DNA from: Canna indica
Taxonomy: Eukaryota; Streptophyta; Magnoliopsida; Zingiberales; Cannaceae
Direction: 5' to 3'
Length of the DNA: 64,000 bases
Assembly (NCBI GenBank): GCA_034359265.1
Contig: CP136892.1
Location: forward strand, 10,278,501-10,342,500
Shown here: piece by piece, positions 32,265 to 45,042 of the stretch
Layout of the letters: every line of letters begins with the position of its first letter
Numbering within the stretch: the stretch's first letter is position 1
Notes under the pieces: model-generated
What the model was told of the DNA's origin: nothing
Databases searched by the model: none
What the model saw: only the letters and a program-made list of their open reading frames with translations
Made by a program: the position numbers and the translations under genes

Positions 32265-34020
32265 TAATCAAAAAGTTCATGGTGCTAGTGCAGGGTACAA
32301 ACATTGATACTGATTTTTATGTTCTCCCTATACAAGGTTCCGAGATTGTCCTCGGGGTGGCCTTGATGGCTACTCTCGGCTCGATTATAATGGACTACGA
32401 TCAGCTCACCTTCGAGTTTCTATTCAAGGGGCAGTGACATGTATGGAAGGGAGAGCAAGGCAATACAATTGAGCAAATACAATGTCACACTCTGAAATGA
32501 CCATATGGAACACAATCGGTGGTGGAGCTGTACCAGTTGGAGCTGCTACCGCATGCTAAAGGAAAGATAAAGGAGGAACCCAGAGATTTGCAAATCCTAT
32601 TAGAAAGATATGCGTTCGTGTTTAATAAACAGCTAGGCTTGCCTCGGGCGTGAGCATCCGACCATCAAATACATTTGGAACTAGGACAAGCACCAGTGAA
32701 TGTGAGGCCATAATGATATCCACACTTCTGGAAGGAAGAGATCGAGCGGCAAATACAACAAATGCTGGGAGATGGAATAATACGATGCATCAACAGTCCC
32801 TTCTCCTCGCCGGTGCTGCTGGTGAAGAAAAAAGACGGGACGTGGTAGTTCTGTGTCGACTACAGAGCTCTGAATGCTGCCACTGTTAAAGATCGATTCT
32901 CGATACCAACTGCCGATGAACTCTTCGAAGAGTTGGGCAAGGCAAGAGTGTTTTCCAAATTAGATTTACTGTCTGGTTATCATCAAATTCGAGTAAGCGC
33001 TCAAGATATACCCAAGACTCTCATCGATGAACATTTCGAACTCATGAAGGACATTATGAGTTCCTCGTCATGTCGTTTGGTTTGACGAATGCGCCCTCGA
33101 CCTTTCAATCTACAATGAATCAGATATTCCAACCTTGTATCCGCAAATTTGTGTTGGTATTTTTCAATGATATCTTAGTTTACAGTGGTACATTGGAGGA
33201 ATAGTTAAGGAATCTGGAGATTGTGCTGAGTTTACTTCAGGAAAATAAACTGGTGGCCAAGAAAACAAAATGCTCATCCGGGTGTTCTACGATTGAATAC
33301 CTCGGGCACTTCCTATCAGCCGGAGAGTTGTAGGTCGACCTAGACAATAAAGGTGATAGCAATCCGCTCATGGTCAACACCCAAGAACATCAAACAAGTC
33401 CGCGACTTTCTGGGACTAGCTGGATACTATCGACATTTTATTAGAGGATTCGCCAATATAAGTGCTCCTCTTTCAGGCCTATTGCGCAAGGACGCTTTTA
33501 GTTGGACTGAAGTTGCTCAATTGGCCTTTGAGCAACTTAAAGAATTGCTCAGTTATGCACCTGTCCTGACGCTGCCAAATTTTGATGAACCATTTTAAGT
33601 GAAGACAAATGTTTCAGGATTGGGAATAGGCGCCGTATTGACTCAGCGTGGGCGTCCAATAGCTTATTTTAGGCAAAAACTCACGCCGCGAATGCAAGGT
33701 GCATCTACATATCAATAGGAGATGTATGTTGCTACACAGGCTATCAGCAAGTGGCGCCAATATCTGTTGGGGAGAAGATTTGTGATCACTACCGACCAAC
33801 AATCCCTCAAAGAGATGACGAAACAAACATCCAAATGCTTGAACAACAGAGGTGGATCATCAAGCTCATGGGATATGACTTCAACGTCAAGTATCGATCG
33901 GGAAAGCTCAACATCGTAGCTGGCGCGTTGTCAAGAGAACCAACTGGTTCCCTCATGTCATTGGTGCGGCCAGAATTTAGCGTACTGAATTATATATATT
34001 GGAAAAACATTAGTTTATAA
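32265..34020 (+). pseudogene. Ty3/gypsy pol: protease end, reverse transcriptase, RNase H
   Basis: Protease C-terminal pattern (DFYVLPIQGSEIVLG, then LGSIIMDYDQLTFEF) is followed by reverse transcriptase blocks: SPFSSPVLLVKKKDGTW, FCVDYRALNAATVKDRFSIP, FSKLDLLSGYHQIRV and [13 protein letters not shown]. RNase H parts follow: [29 protein letters not shown] and RRFVITTDQQSLKEM. The canonical FFDD catalytic pair reads FFND, so the active site is damaged. Several stops and frameshifts occur. The frame is lost near 34000. Integrase and the 3' LTR are absent. The element is truncated and inactive. Confidence 0.85.
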
Positions 34021-34146
34021 GCTACACGCTAGTAATTAATTAATGGAGGGTGAATTCTCCACACAATCATTTTATAAGCTCATCTATAACCAGGAAGTAC
34101 TATTTCAAATGTTTGATATATATAAAGTATTACATGAACTTCAGAC

Positions 34147-35637
34147 TGTTGGCAAAATGGCGACACTAGAGGGAGGGTGAATAGTGTGTTTACTAAATCG
34201 TTTAGCCTAATTTCCAATTTAATCATATTCTTAGTTCGTTAGGCAAATTACGATTTATCGATTCAATGCGGAAGCAATACAAATGATTTAAGCAATTAAA
34301 GCAAAGATAAAGAGCAATGCAAACACAGATATTTATAGTGGTTCGGCCCCAATGCCTACTCCACAACCTAAGTACCCCGCTTACGATTTCTAAACTAGTT
34401 TTACTAGATTAATTTATGTTTCCCTTACACACGAGGACTTTTCACCGAAGAGACGCACTCCCGACCTAAGTCATTTCCACACCCGGAAGTCTCCGACTTC
34501 TTATCGAGAATCCTCTTCCACCTCAACCCTAAGGGACAACTAAACTAATCCTAGTAAACACTAAGTTTACACAAGTGACTTTACTCTTATACCAAGATAC
34601 CACTTCTACACACAAGACCAAAACACCTGGTCTTCTACCCGCACATATAAATTAAACGTTCAATAACAAATAAAATTACAATTGAAAAAGAGCTTAAAAT
34701 GAAACCAAGAAGTCGTGCTCTTTTCCAAGCCTTGAAGCCTTCAACTCTTCAGGAGGTAGAACTCGAATCAATCCCGAGTTGAGGCAGCAGAGCTTGCGCT
34801 TGAAGAATTTGGCGGAAGAACATAGCGCAAGGCTAATCCTTTTTGGATGGCTGAACTCTTCCTCTTAATGGCTCAATAATCTCTATAAGAATGAGGAAGA
34901 ATATTAAAAGAATCATATGAGAGTATATTTATACACTGGTGAAGAAACGACACTCGACGGATAGAAAACTATCCGTTGTAGAGTGCCGGTCGAAGCGCCG
35001 ATCGAAGCATCAGTCGACCAGTCATTCGACCGCTGCAATTCTCCCTGTGGTCGGTTGATCGACTGATTGACCGACGCGATCTCGCGTCGTGACAGTCAGT
35101 AGGTCGGTCGATCAATTGGTTGACAGCCAGCTTCGGGCAGATTCTGTCGTGATTCGGTCGACCGCCTAACGCAAGAATCTTGCGTTTTCTTTCTTTGATC
35201 GACCGATCGGTCGACCAATAGGGCTACTTCCCCATTTTACCTACAATCGGTCGACTGAACCTTGGCTGAGATTGTTTCCTTCAGCCTTTTTCTTCCACGC
35301 TTCGTTTTCGGGTTTCGGCTTTCAACGAGCATCATCTTGGAGAGCTTTTGACTTGATCTTTGGACTCATCCAAGCGACTTGGGTGCACTCGTCGATCTTC
35401 GAGAAACTTCCACGACGAACCCAAGCGTGACGATCAATGTCCTTCTGATTTCGCGATTTCTCCGATTTATTCGATCGAGGACATCAAGATCGAGATTAAG
35501 TCTAAGGTTGACATCAAGAACGCTAGTCGATATAGAACCTGAAAGATATTCTCAATAAAATCATTAGTTTCATGTTTCTTATCATCAAAACCATTAAGAT
35601 CGAGATTAAGGCTAAGGTTGAAAACCTAAAGCCAACA
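34147..35637 (-). repeat. 3' LTR of the gag-only copia element
   Basis: The 1491-bp repeat starts TGTTGGCAAAATGG and ends AAGCCAACA on the plus strand. It contains the palindrome-rich GGTCGACC block at 34985-35265. Compared with the other LTR it has scattered substitutions and lacks a segment around the 18-bp palindrome found at 41370. Confidence 0.92.
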
Positions 35638-35651
35638 ATCTCCTCCTTTTT
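35638..35651 (-). promoter_or_regulatory. Polypurine tract of the copia element
   Basis: The minus strand reads AAAAAGGAGGAGAT immediately before the 3' LTR. This is the position and composition expected of the plus-strand DNA primer site. Confidence 0.8.
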
Positions 35652-38600
35652 GATGATGACAAACATCCTTAAGAAAATATATCATTAAAGCATAAGGATA
35701 TCGACTAAGGAATTTCTCCCCCTATCAACATGCATATCTATGAGATAAACTCCCTCTATCTGTATGCATGAATTTCCTATATTTTTCTCCTCCTTTTACT
35801 TATACACGTATCCCCCTTTTGACCTATACTCTTCTCCCCCTTTTGACATCAATCAAAAAGGGCAAGAGAGACTATCTACTTAAAGAGATGAAGCACAATT
35901 AATTTTTCAGGGAGATGAGACCCAAGAAAGTATTTAACATAAAACATGAAGGTTTCAATCAAAGGGATGGAAAATAATATTTGATATGAAAACAAAATTC
36001 ATACATGATAGAAGAAAAGATAGATACAATTCAAAAGTAAAGCATGTATGCACTCAAGTATGAATGCGCTCATATCTTTTTTATGACATTTTTAAATTTC
36101 ATTCAAACTTTCAAAGAACCAAGATATGATTATTTTAACTCATAAATTATCAAGTTTGAATAGAACCTAATGTCATTGAATCCAAATTATGAACTTAGCA
36201 TATTTTCATTTGAAATAAGCATGAAAACATGAAAAATGTTAAGTCTCAAATTTTGCTATCTACTCATGTTTTCTCATATTTATGCATTAAGACATCAAAC
36301 ATGAGATAGTGTAAGTCTATGAATCAAGTTAGGGTTTAAGATGAAATTTTTTAAGGTATTTTGTTGACTTAGGTCAACCTATATTTCAAATTTTCAAAAA
36401 TCAAACTTTTAAGTTTATACATAAACCATATTTTCAATGAAAAATTTGGTATCAATTTTTGGATGACGATTTTTGATACCAAATATAGAATGCTCATTTT
36501 GATACCAATTGTGGGATGAAAATTTTGATATCAATTATTGAATAGACATTTGAAATGCATGTATCAAATTTGAACTCAAAATGAATTTAAAAATCAAAGT
36601 CCATTTTTCATCCTATTATTTTCAAATAAACAAATGGATCCTAGCTATCACCAAAAATATCAAAATCATTCCTAGTGATGATTTTACTCATGAAAATGTG
36701 TGAATGATATTTGGATTAGAATCTAAATGATGTACATGAGTTTTTATTGAATTTTTTGAAGAAAAATCAAAGTATAGAAGATTGATATTTCAATTAAGGA
36801 TGATACTTTGAGTTTTGAAATTCAACTTCAAAAATTCATTATAAATTAGATTCTTGATGAAATGTTTTGAAATATTTACTTAAGAAACTAGATTTTTCAA
36901 TGAAGGTGTAGTTTCAAGAATCACCTAAAAAAGATTTTTCTATATTTTTCTAAAAATAATTAAAATTTATACTAAATGTGGGTTGAAATGGTATTTTTGT
37001 AAATTTCAGTTTTTCTTAAAACTTTTTCAATTTTCATTCAAACTTTCATGACACCACATGATGGTCATGTCAAGAGTATATGTCATGTTTGAAATGAAAA
37101 TTTTGTCCTTAAGTCAAGATATCAATCTAGCATGGTTTCATTCAAAACTAAACTAATTTTCATGAAACTGGCCAACTTTCAATCTTAACATTTACTCATG
37201 ATTTTTCAAGTTTAAACCTATGAATACCTAACATGAGTAAATATAAACATGTTTCTCAAATATGAATCATGAATGAGACCCTTAAGTTAACTTGTTGACT
37301 TGGATCAACAAGGTTCAAAAAAGGTTTTCATGAATTAACCTCAATTGTCATTTTATCCATATCCATAAGAATTTCCATTCTAAGTGCATGGAAACATGTC
37401 ATACCTATTCCTAAACATGTTTATGAAGATTTGGACTTAAAATGAAATGACCAAGTCAATTGATACCAATTGTGGTTTGTTGACTTGGACCAAGCTTTTC
37501 AAGCTTAAGTCCTCTAAAGTGATATAGATATCACATTGTTCATCTAGACAAGAATTTTTAATTTTAATTTTCTAGAATTATGTGATATGTGTATCTAAAT
37601 ATGTTCATCAAATTTTAACTTAAAATGAGATCTCTAACAAAAATTTTAACCTAGAGCAAGTTTCATTTAATCAAGATTATCATGAATTTTGCCTAAGTTA
37701 TCAAATTATTTTTAACTCATGAAAGATCAAATATTCATCATGCATAATCAATCATGAGCATAGAGACATCATTAAACATGAAAATTCAATTATTATTTTT
37801 TAAAAGATTTTTGCAAAATAAAATCATACCTTATTTTTAGAAATTTGCCCAACTTTTATATTTCCTTTTTCATTTTCTTCTAGATAGCATACCTTTCAAT
37901 GTTTACCTTTTTCTTAACTTGCAAGTGGACATCATTAGTATCATAATGAAATAATATGTCAACTAGCAAGTTAACTTACTAACTAGAGAAGGGTTTAATA
38001 CAAAGTTTCATTTAAAAGCTTAACCTAAGCTAGATAGTTAAGATTCATTTAAAAAAGATTTTACCATGATATCTAAATGAATCTAAGAGATCCTAATATG
38101 TGAAACATTTAAAGAATAAGATCTCTACCTATATTAAACTAGTTTGGACTTAAAAGGAATGTCTCTAATGATAAGTTCTAACTTAGAGCAAGTTTCATTT
38201 AATGAAGTTTGCCTAAGTGTCATAATTCTACCTACTCATGAGAAATCAAGAATTTTAACATGCAATTACTATCATGAGTATAGAGACATAGTTTAAGCTT
38301 AACCAATGAAGTATAACACTAGGATTTTGAATTAATTGAGATTATACCTTATACATGAAAATTTAGCCAAATTAATCTTTTTCTTCCTAATTTAGTCTTC
38401 CTTAATGTTTATAACTTGCAAGTATGCTTTATAAGTAGAATATGAAATTATATCTACATGCAAGCTATCAAACTAAATAATGATGAGAAAAACTAAGTAT
38501 CATTTATCAAATTCCACTTCACTAAATAGCATGGATTCATTTTCAAGAAAATTTTTATGATAACAAAATGAATAAAGAGATCTCAAAATATAAAATTTTA

Positions 38601-39010
38601 AAACATAAAATCAACAACCCTTCCTATTAGTTGAAAACCGAAACCCACAAGTAGCCTACGATTTAGAACCGCAAGGTCGCTTAGGCCCATTACAGGCCAC
38701 CGGGGTCTCCAAGGAGACCGGAAAATCAAAATAAAAAACGTATTTGAAACGAACTCTTTTGGCAAGAGCGGGAAAAACAATCAATTTAAAGCATGTATCA
38801 TGACTCCAACTTAAATAAGGCAAATCAAAATAAGGAGATGATACCAAAGAGTTTGATGCCAAATTTATCATAGGCATCTAATGTAGATGAAGACTTTGAA
38901 GTTGCAACCATGTAGGGATCATTCCTTCAATTCATTGGTCAACTTCAATTCTTCAATTCTCTTTACCGTTGTGTGGTGACTCCCCCTATAAGAGAAGAAA
39001 TTTTTGGTAC
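35652..39010. other. Long non-coding interior of the gag-only element
   Basis: About 3.4 kb of AT-rich sequence with no pol domain in any frame. It contains diverged repeated words such as TTGATACCAAAT-like (36430-36560), CATGTTTGAAATGAAA-like and AGCAAGTTTCATTTAAT (37656-37680 and 38190-38205). This suggests internal duplication. Such interiors are typical of large retrotransposon derivatives. Confidence 0.6.
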
Positions 39011-40369
39011 TCAAATGACTTTGGGTCCTTGGGGGTTAGTGGGCTTAGCTACCAAAAGTGTTTTCACAACACTTGAGTTCATTTTAAAGGCACACTCATG
39101 TATAGCATGCCCATAAACACCACAATAAAAATAATGTTCATTAAATCTCTTCTTTTCATTTTTAGCAGGGACATGAGATTTAATATTAGAATGCTTAACA
39201 TAGGAGGCATGATGAACATGGGCATTCTTAGATGAAACCTTTTTGTTTTGAACATGAGGTTTAAGAGTGGAATGTTTAACATGAGATTTAACATTAGCAT
39301 GAACATTCCTTTTTGAAAAATCATTTCTACTAAAATTCTTAAATGAGGAAATATTTTTTATTTCATTCATTTTCTTGTTTAGGTTTTGAACCTCATTTTT
39401 CAAATCATTCATTGATTTATGAATAGCATGCAATTGAGTTTTCAACATGCTATTTTCATTCTTCAATATGTCATTTTCATTTTTCAAATCCTTAGTGTCA
39501 ATACTTAAATTATCATGGCATGGATTGTTGACACTAATTCTTAGCTTCTCGTTTTCTAATTTTACATCATGTAATTGAGAGCTAAGATTTGAGTTTTCTT
39601 TCTTCAATTTTTTATTTTCTTTATCTTTTTTAACTAGCAATGCATGCATTTTTTGACATTCATCAACTAGTTCTTCATATGACATATTGAATGAACTAGA
39701 AGAGCTAGTACTAATATTTTTATTATTATGACTAGAAGGAAAAGAGTGTACCTCATCATTGGTACTCATGAGGCAACCTTTTGAAATAGCTTCGTAGTCA
39801 TTGCTAGAGGGTGCTTCAAATGAGGTAGAGGTGGAGGTAGAAGCACTTGACCTCTTCCTTTCTTTGTTCTTCATATTTGGGCAATTTTTCTTCACATGCC
39901 CCTTTTCTTTGCAAGCATGATAGATTACTTTTGTTTTTCGGCTCTTGGTGCTACTTCTTTGACTAGAAGAGCTATGTACATCAAAACCAATATTAGTAGT
40001 AGGTGAGTGACCATTGTCATCACCACCTTCATTAAAAATGCCAATCTCTTTGGTTTTGGCATGATCGTATAAAATATTTAAACTAGCCCATAAATCACGA
40101 GCCGAAGAACAATGCATGACTTTTTCTAGTATGTTATTTGGTAATGTGCAAAGTATGCAATTCATGGCATCTCCATTAAACTTAAACATTTTCTTGTCCA
40201 TTTCACTTTATGCATGCATATCAACCTTAGGTTCAATAAATTCCCAATGTAACATGTTAAATACACCAAAACCTTTGGTCTTAAAAAATGTATACATCCT
40301 AGATTTTCATAGATCTAAGTTTGATTCATCGAACCTAGGAAGAGAAGACGCTACACTCTCTAGAGCCAT
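39011..40369 (-). pseudogene. Copia-type gag with two CCHC knuckles, two early stops
   Basis: The likely original ATG is at 40367-40369 (MALESVASSLPRF start). In-frame stops lie at 40307-40309 (TGA) and 40208-40210 (TAA). From the ATG at 40199-40201 a 396-residue frame remains open. It has a UBN2-like gag segment (ILEKVMHCSSARDLWASLNI), a CCHC knuckle (CHACKEKGHVKKNC), a serine-rich linker, a long coiled coil (lysine, glutamate and asparagine-rich, about residues 185-285), and a second knuckle (YCGVYGHAIHEC) before the end. The lineage resembles copia elements with a long coiled-coil gag. The remaining frame might still produce a truncated gag. Confidence 0.8.
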
Positions 40370-40424
40370 TTCAGGATTGAGATTAGGTGTAGACGAGATG
40401 GTGAAACCCCAAACTACGAACCTG

Positions 40425-40436
40425 CTCTGATACCAA
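40425..40436 (-). promoter_or_regulatory. Primer binding site (initiator Met tRNA)
   Basis: The minus strand reads TGGTATCAGAGC one or two bases inside the 5' LTR. This is complementary to the 3' end of plant initiator methionine tRNA and marks the start of minus-strand DNA synthesis. Confidence 0.9.
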
Positions 40437-40437
40437 T

Positions 40438-41938
40438 TGTTGGCAAAATGACGACACTAGAGGGGGGTGAATAATGTGTTTACTAAATCGTTTAGCTTAA
40501 TTTCCAATTTAATCGTCTTCTTAGTTCGTTAGGCAAATTACGATTTATCGATTCAATGCGGAAGCAATACAAATGATTTAAGCAATTAAAGCAAAGATAA
40601 AGAGCAATGCAAACACGGATATTTATAGTGGTTCGGCCCCAATGCCTACTCCACTACCTAAGCACCCCGCTTAGGATTTCAAAACTAGTTTTACTAGATT
40701 AATTTATGTTTCCCTTACACACGAGGACTTTTCACCGAAGAGACGTACTCTCGACATAAGTCACTTCCACACCCGGAAGTCTCCGACTTCTTATCGAGAG
40801 TCCTCTTCCACCTCAACCCTAAGGAACAACTAAACTAATCCTAGTAAACACTAAGTTTACACAAGTGGCTTTACTCTTATACCAAGATACCACTTCTACA
40901 CACAAGACCAAAACACCTGGTCTTCTACCCGCACATATAAATTAAACGTTCAATAACAGATAAAATTATAATTGAAAAAGAGCTTAAAATGAAACCAAGA
41001 TGTCGTGCTCTTTTCTAAGCCTTGAAGCCTTCAACTCTTCCGGAGGTTGAACTCGAATCAATCCCGAGATGAGGCAGCAGAGCTTGCGCTTGAAGAATTT
41101 GGCGGAAGAACAGAGCGCAACGCTAATCCTTTTTGGATGGCTTAACTCTTCCTATTAATGGCTCAATAATCTCTGTAAGAATGAGGAAGAATGTTAAAAG
41201 AATCATTTGAGGGTATATTTATACCCTGGTAATGAAACGACACTCAACGAATAGAAAATTATCCGTTGCAGAGCGTCGGTCGAAGCGCCGGTCGAAGCAT
41301 CAGTTGATCGGTCATTCGACCGCTGTAATTCTCCCTGTGGTCGGTCGACCAACTGGTCGACCGCCAGATGCGGATCGCGCGATCCGCGATCTTCGGTCGA
41401 CTCGTCTGTCGACCGACACGATCTCGCGTCACAGCATTCAGCAGGTCGGTCAACCGATTGTTCGACCACCAGCTTCGGGTAGATTCTGTCATGATTCGAT
41501 CGACCGCCCGACGTAAGAATCTTGTGTTTTCTTTCTTCGGTCGACCGACGCAAGATGCGTCTACAGCTAGCCTCAGTCCGGTCGACCGATTACCTTGGCT
41601 AAGATTGTTTCCTTCAGCCTTTTTCTTCCGCGCTTCGTTTTCGGGTTTCGGCTTTCAACGAGCATCATCTTGGAAAGCTTTTGACTTGATCTTTAGACTC
41701 ATCCAAGCGACTTGGGTGCACTCATCGATCTTCGAAAAATTTCCGTGACGAACCCGAGCGCGACGATCAATGTCCTTCCGATTTCGCGATTTCTCCGATT
41801 TATCCGATCGAGGACATCGAACGCTAGTTTATATGGAATCTGAAAGATATTCTCAATGAAATCATTAGTTTCATGTTTGTTATACTCAAAACCATCAAGA
41901 TCGAGATTAAGACTAAGGTTGAAAACCTAAAACCAACA
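40438..41938 (-). repeat. 5' LTR of the gag-only copia element
   Basis: The 1501-bp repeat starts TGTTGGCAAAATGACG and ends AAACCAACA. It shares the block order of the other LTR and contains GGTCGACC-type palindromes at 41276-41590. It also has an 18-bp perfect palindrome (GCGGATCGCGCGATCCGC) at 41370-41387. The open frames of 77-126 codons over it are by-products of the palindromic composition. Confidence 0.92.
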
Positions 41939-42228
41939 CAGACTTCACAAAATCTTATAGAAACCCAATTTTTGGTGTTCTATATGCTTGATATGGGAAG
42001 AACCAATATAAGAGCATAATTTTTTAAAGAAATAATTAATTGAAAACCGTCCGTGATTAGGCAAATGGTTCCTTTTCACAAAATAAAAATATAATAACTA
42101 TAGCTATGAATTGTATATGCTTACTAACATACTGTCATAGTGTCATGTTTGAGCAAAATTATAATGGGTCTTTTAAAGTTCAAGGGATATATAAGCCATA
42201 TTCACATGAGACTCAACGTAATAGTTGA

Positions 42229-43850
42229 TTTTTTTTTTTTCAAAAAAGGCTCAGTAATCAGATAGAGCTAGTCATCCATTGTAGAAGGTTTGAAGGATAT
42301 CTTCCCTCTTCCATTCTTACTCATCTGACACAATTTTATTCAAAAAATGATGAAAGAGTTCATTACAAGAATACTCAACATCCTCTACATCATGATTCCT
42401 TATTCAAAATAAGTCTAGCATTATTCCCTCTTCTACTTATATGAATCCTTTCTTTGACACTAGCTTCATTGCCTAGCTTTGAGATACTGTCCACCAAGTT
42501 CATCAAGTCCCATGGACAATCAAGTTCCTTCCTTAGGATTTTGATAGCCTTACAACAATCAAAGCATACTTTGTCAACACTGAGATTTTTCTTCCTCACG
42601 TTATCCAATTCATATCATATAGCAAATAACTCTGCCCTTCAATGGATTGCTAGCAGTATAGACATTTTCACCTATTAGTTTCCATTTGTTTTGATCAGAC
42701 GAAACAAATCCCATACCAACCACTGATCCATTAAGCAATCTGCAAATTATTTTCAATTCCATGAAGCAATCTGCAAATTATTTTCAATTCCCCTTCTTTA
42801 GAAGTGATTGTTTCCTTATTTCCTTTAACAATCTTTCTTTCACTGATATAATTATATTCCATGGTATCATTGAAAGCTTTAACAAATAAGTTATTCAAAC
42901 CATCTTTCTTGCCTTTGTATTTAACTTGGCATCTATTTTTGCATAGCGACCATAAGACATAGCTATGAAAGCAATCAGTTTTACACTCGATTCTTTTTCA
43001 AATTTATCAACTTCCTTTACCCATCCTCCTTGAATCCATTCATATTTTGAATTGAATTTAACTCTCAATCTTCCTTCCACTAACTTTCAATAGTCATCTC
43101 ATATTGGCAATCAAAGAAGATATGATTACTTTCATCCTCTCCAGAATTGCAAACATGACAACTTGTAATATCAAGTCCAATGAACCTATTAAACCAATAT
43201 GCAGTAGGTAGTCTTTTCCACCTTAACTTCCAAACGAAAAGTTTTACCCTTTCATGAATTCTCAACCAACAGATTGCTCTCCAGTCCATGTCTATCTTCT
43301 CTTAATTCTCCAGCTCTTTTTTGATGAAACAATAAGATCTTTTGGTTGTAAGCTTGTCATTCAACCAAGGAGTCCACCCCCACTTATCTCTACTCCCCAC
43401 ACAACTAACATTGTCTTCAATCAAATATATTAGCTCCTTCCCATAGCACATATCCAGTAAGTCTCTACACCAAACACCATCCTTTAGCAAATCACTTACC
43501 TTTTGAAATTTGTACAGTTCCTGAACATTCACAAAGGTAGGTCATTTACATAAAGATAAACCTAATATTGATGGATCAATCCACAGGTTAATTCCATTTC
43601 CATCTCCAATGGATATCTTTAAACCATCTTTGAGGATAGACATACTCTCAGCTAAGATGTTCCATTCCAGGTAAGATCCTTGCCTTTGCATTTCATCCAT
43701 GGATGTCATCTTTTGCACTTCTCATTAAGAATGTTACATCGACGAAATTCTCCTTATTCAACAGAGAAAGATTTCTCTTAGCCATGGCAGCCTTTTTTAC
43801 TACATGTAAATCTCTTATCCTCAAATCTCCACTAGTTTTGCTATAGTGTT
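42229..43850 (-). pseudogene. LINE ORF2 C-terminal remnant (minus strand)
   Basis: Read on the minus strand: SGDLRIRDLHVVKKAAMAKR near 43840-43780, a zf-RVT region (VKLFVWKLRWKRLPTAYWFN, then CHVCNSGEDESNHIFFDCQY) at 43100-43260, and an RNase H-like tail at 42390-42610 with DVKVCFDCCKAI-like and RRGNNARL residues. A T12 run at 42229-42240 is the poly(A) tail on this strand. Stops and frame changes are frequent. The 5' side is cut by the LTR-like repeat that starts at 43851. Confidence 0.75.
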
Positions 43851-45042
43851 GAATGCACCAAAAACAATTCCTACTTCCTTGAGATTTGTAGTCATGATGA
43901 GTAGGGTCCTTTTTAAACTAGAAATTAAAAGAAAGGGAAAAAAGAGGGTTTGTTAAATGCACAAAAATAATAATTAAAAATAGTAATTAAAAAAAAGACA
44001 GTAATCAAAGTTGAAAAGAAATCAATGAGAGAAAAGTCTAGCTAAAGGTACGTTCTCAGTTTCGATTGGTAAGATCAATCATGGATATAAAGGATGAGTT
44101 CCTTGTTTTCTAGCAGATTGGTTTGGTCGTAGACAAGCGCTAACAATCGATATCTTCTTTAAACCTTTGGTTAATCCAAACAAGCATTGTGATTAGACCC
44201 TTATTGATTAGTAATTCTAGAGACACTCTAAGGAACTATCAATAGCTAAAATTTTCAGGATCACCGATTTTAATAGACTAATATGAATTGAACAATAATC
44301 TCAGATGTCAAATTAATTCATAAATTTCCTTACTATGGATTGAACAACAACCTCAACTAATTGCTTCTAACTCCGGCATGGAACAGCCATACCAGAAGGT
44401 GGATTATTGTCCTAATAACTCGATAACATACCAACGATTAAAAAACAACAATAGATAAATTACTACAGGAAATAAACGAATACTAGAAAGCAAGAGAAGT
44501 TAAGCATGGTAAGATCTCACAATTCGTAGAACCGAAATGTCGAACGTCTTTTAGTTAGATGGAAGGAATTTAACCACACATCGCAAAGACAAACATCCCC
44601 GTTCTAAAATATTGCTACTATATTTAAAACCTAAATCCAAATTGAAAACAAAAGATCAAAATCAAGCATATTTGTTCATTACAACTCTTCTCCTCTTATA
44701 GGAGAACTCATAAACCTAACTAAAGTAGAAAGAAAAATCAAATCAATCCAACAAGGTAATAAATTAACAACCAAATATCTTGTTTTAATATTTTAGACAC
44801 AAAAGGAGAGTCCAAATTCGTATGGAAATTGGAAATAAAATTTAAGCCATGAATATGGTAATTTTTAATTGTGTCACATGTATCTTCATTAAGGCGTGGG
44901 CACGCCTAATGCAGGGGCAACCAAGTCCAGCTTTTTTTTTTATTTTCAAATTTTAAAAACGTGCAAGGAGACTTCTTTTTTATTTCTTTGCATACTTTGT
45001 TGTCTAAATACTAAACATAACAAAAATCATATATTACGAAGC
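43851..45042. repeat. LTR-like repeat, copy 2
   Basis: It begins TGTTGAATGCACCAAAAAC and matches the repeat at 28724-29880 over most of its length (for example AAAGGTACGTTCTCA, CTTCTCCTCTTATAGGAGAA and AAGGCGTGGGCACG). The copies differ by indels, including about 200 extra bases near 44110-44300. It abuts another LTR-like start at 45043. No target duplication was established. Confidence 0.5.

Larger units (their letters stand above)
34147..41938 (-). mobile_element. Complete gag-only copia-type LTR retrotransposon (LARD-like)
   Basis: Two LTRs (34147-35637 and 40438-41938), each TGTTGG...CCAACA, bound the element. A perfect 5-bp duplication, CAGAC, lies at 34142-34146 and 41939-41943. On the minus strand the sequence just inside the right LTR reads ATTGGTATCAGAGCAGG, an initiator-Met tRNA primer site, and that just inside the left LTR reads AAAAAGGAGGAGAT, a polypurine tract. 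The transcript orientation is therefore minus. A gag frame lies next to the primer site; the rest (35638-39010) has no pol. The element must rely on pol proteins supplied by another copy. Confidence 0.93.

Noticed and set aside
41203..41748. Overlapping frames of 77-126 codons with RSTD/RSTG-like repeats
   Set aside because: They arise from GGTCGACC palindromes in the LTR, which read similarly on both strands. Copies in the other LTRs do not keep the frames.
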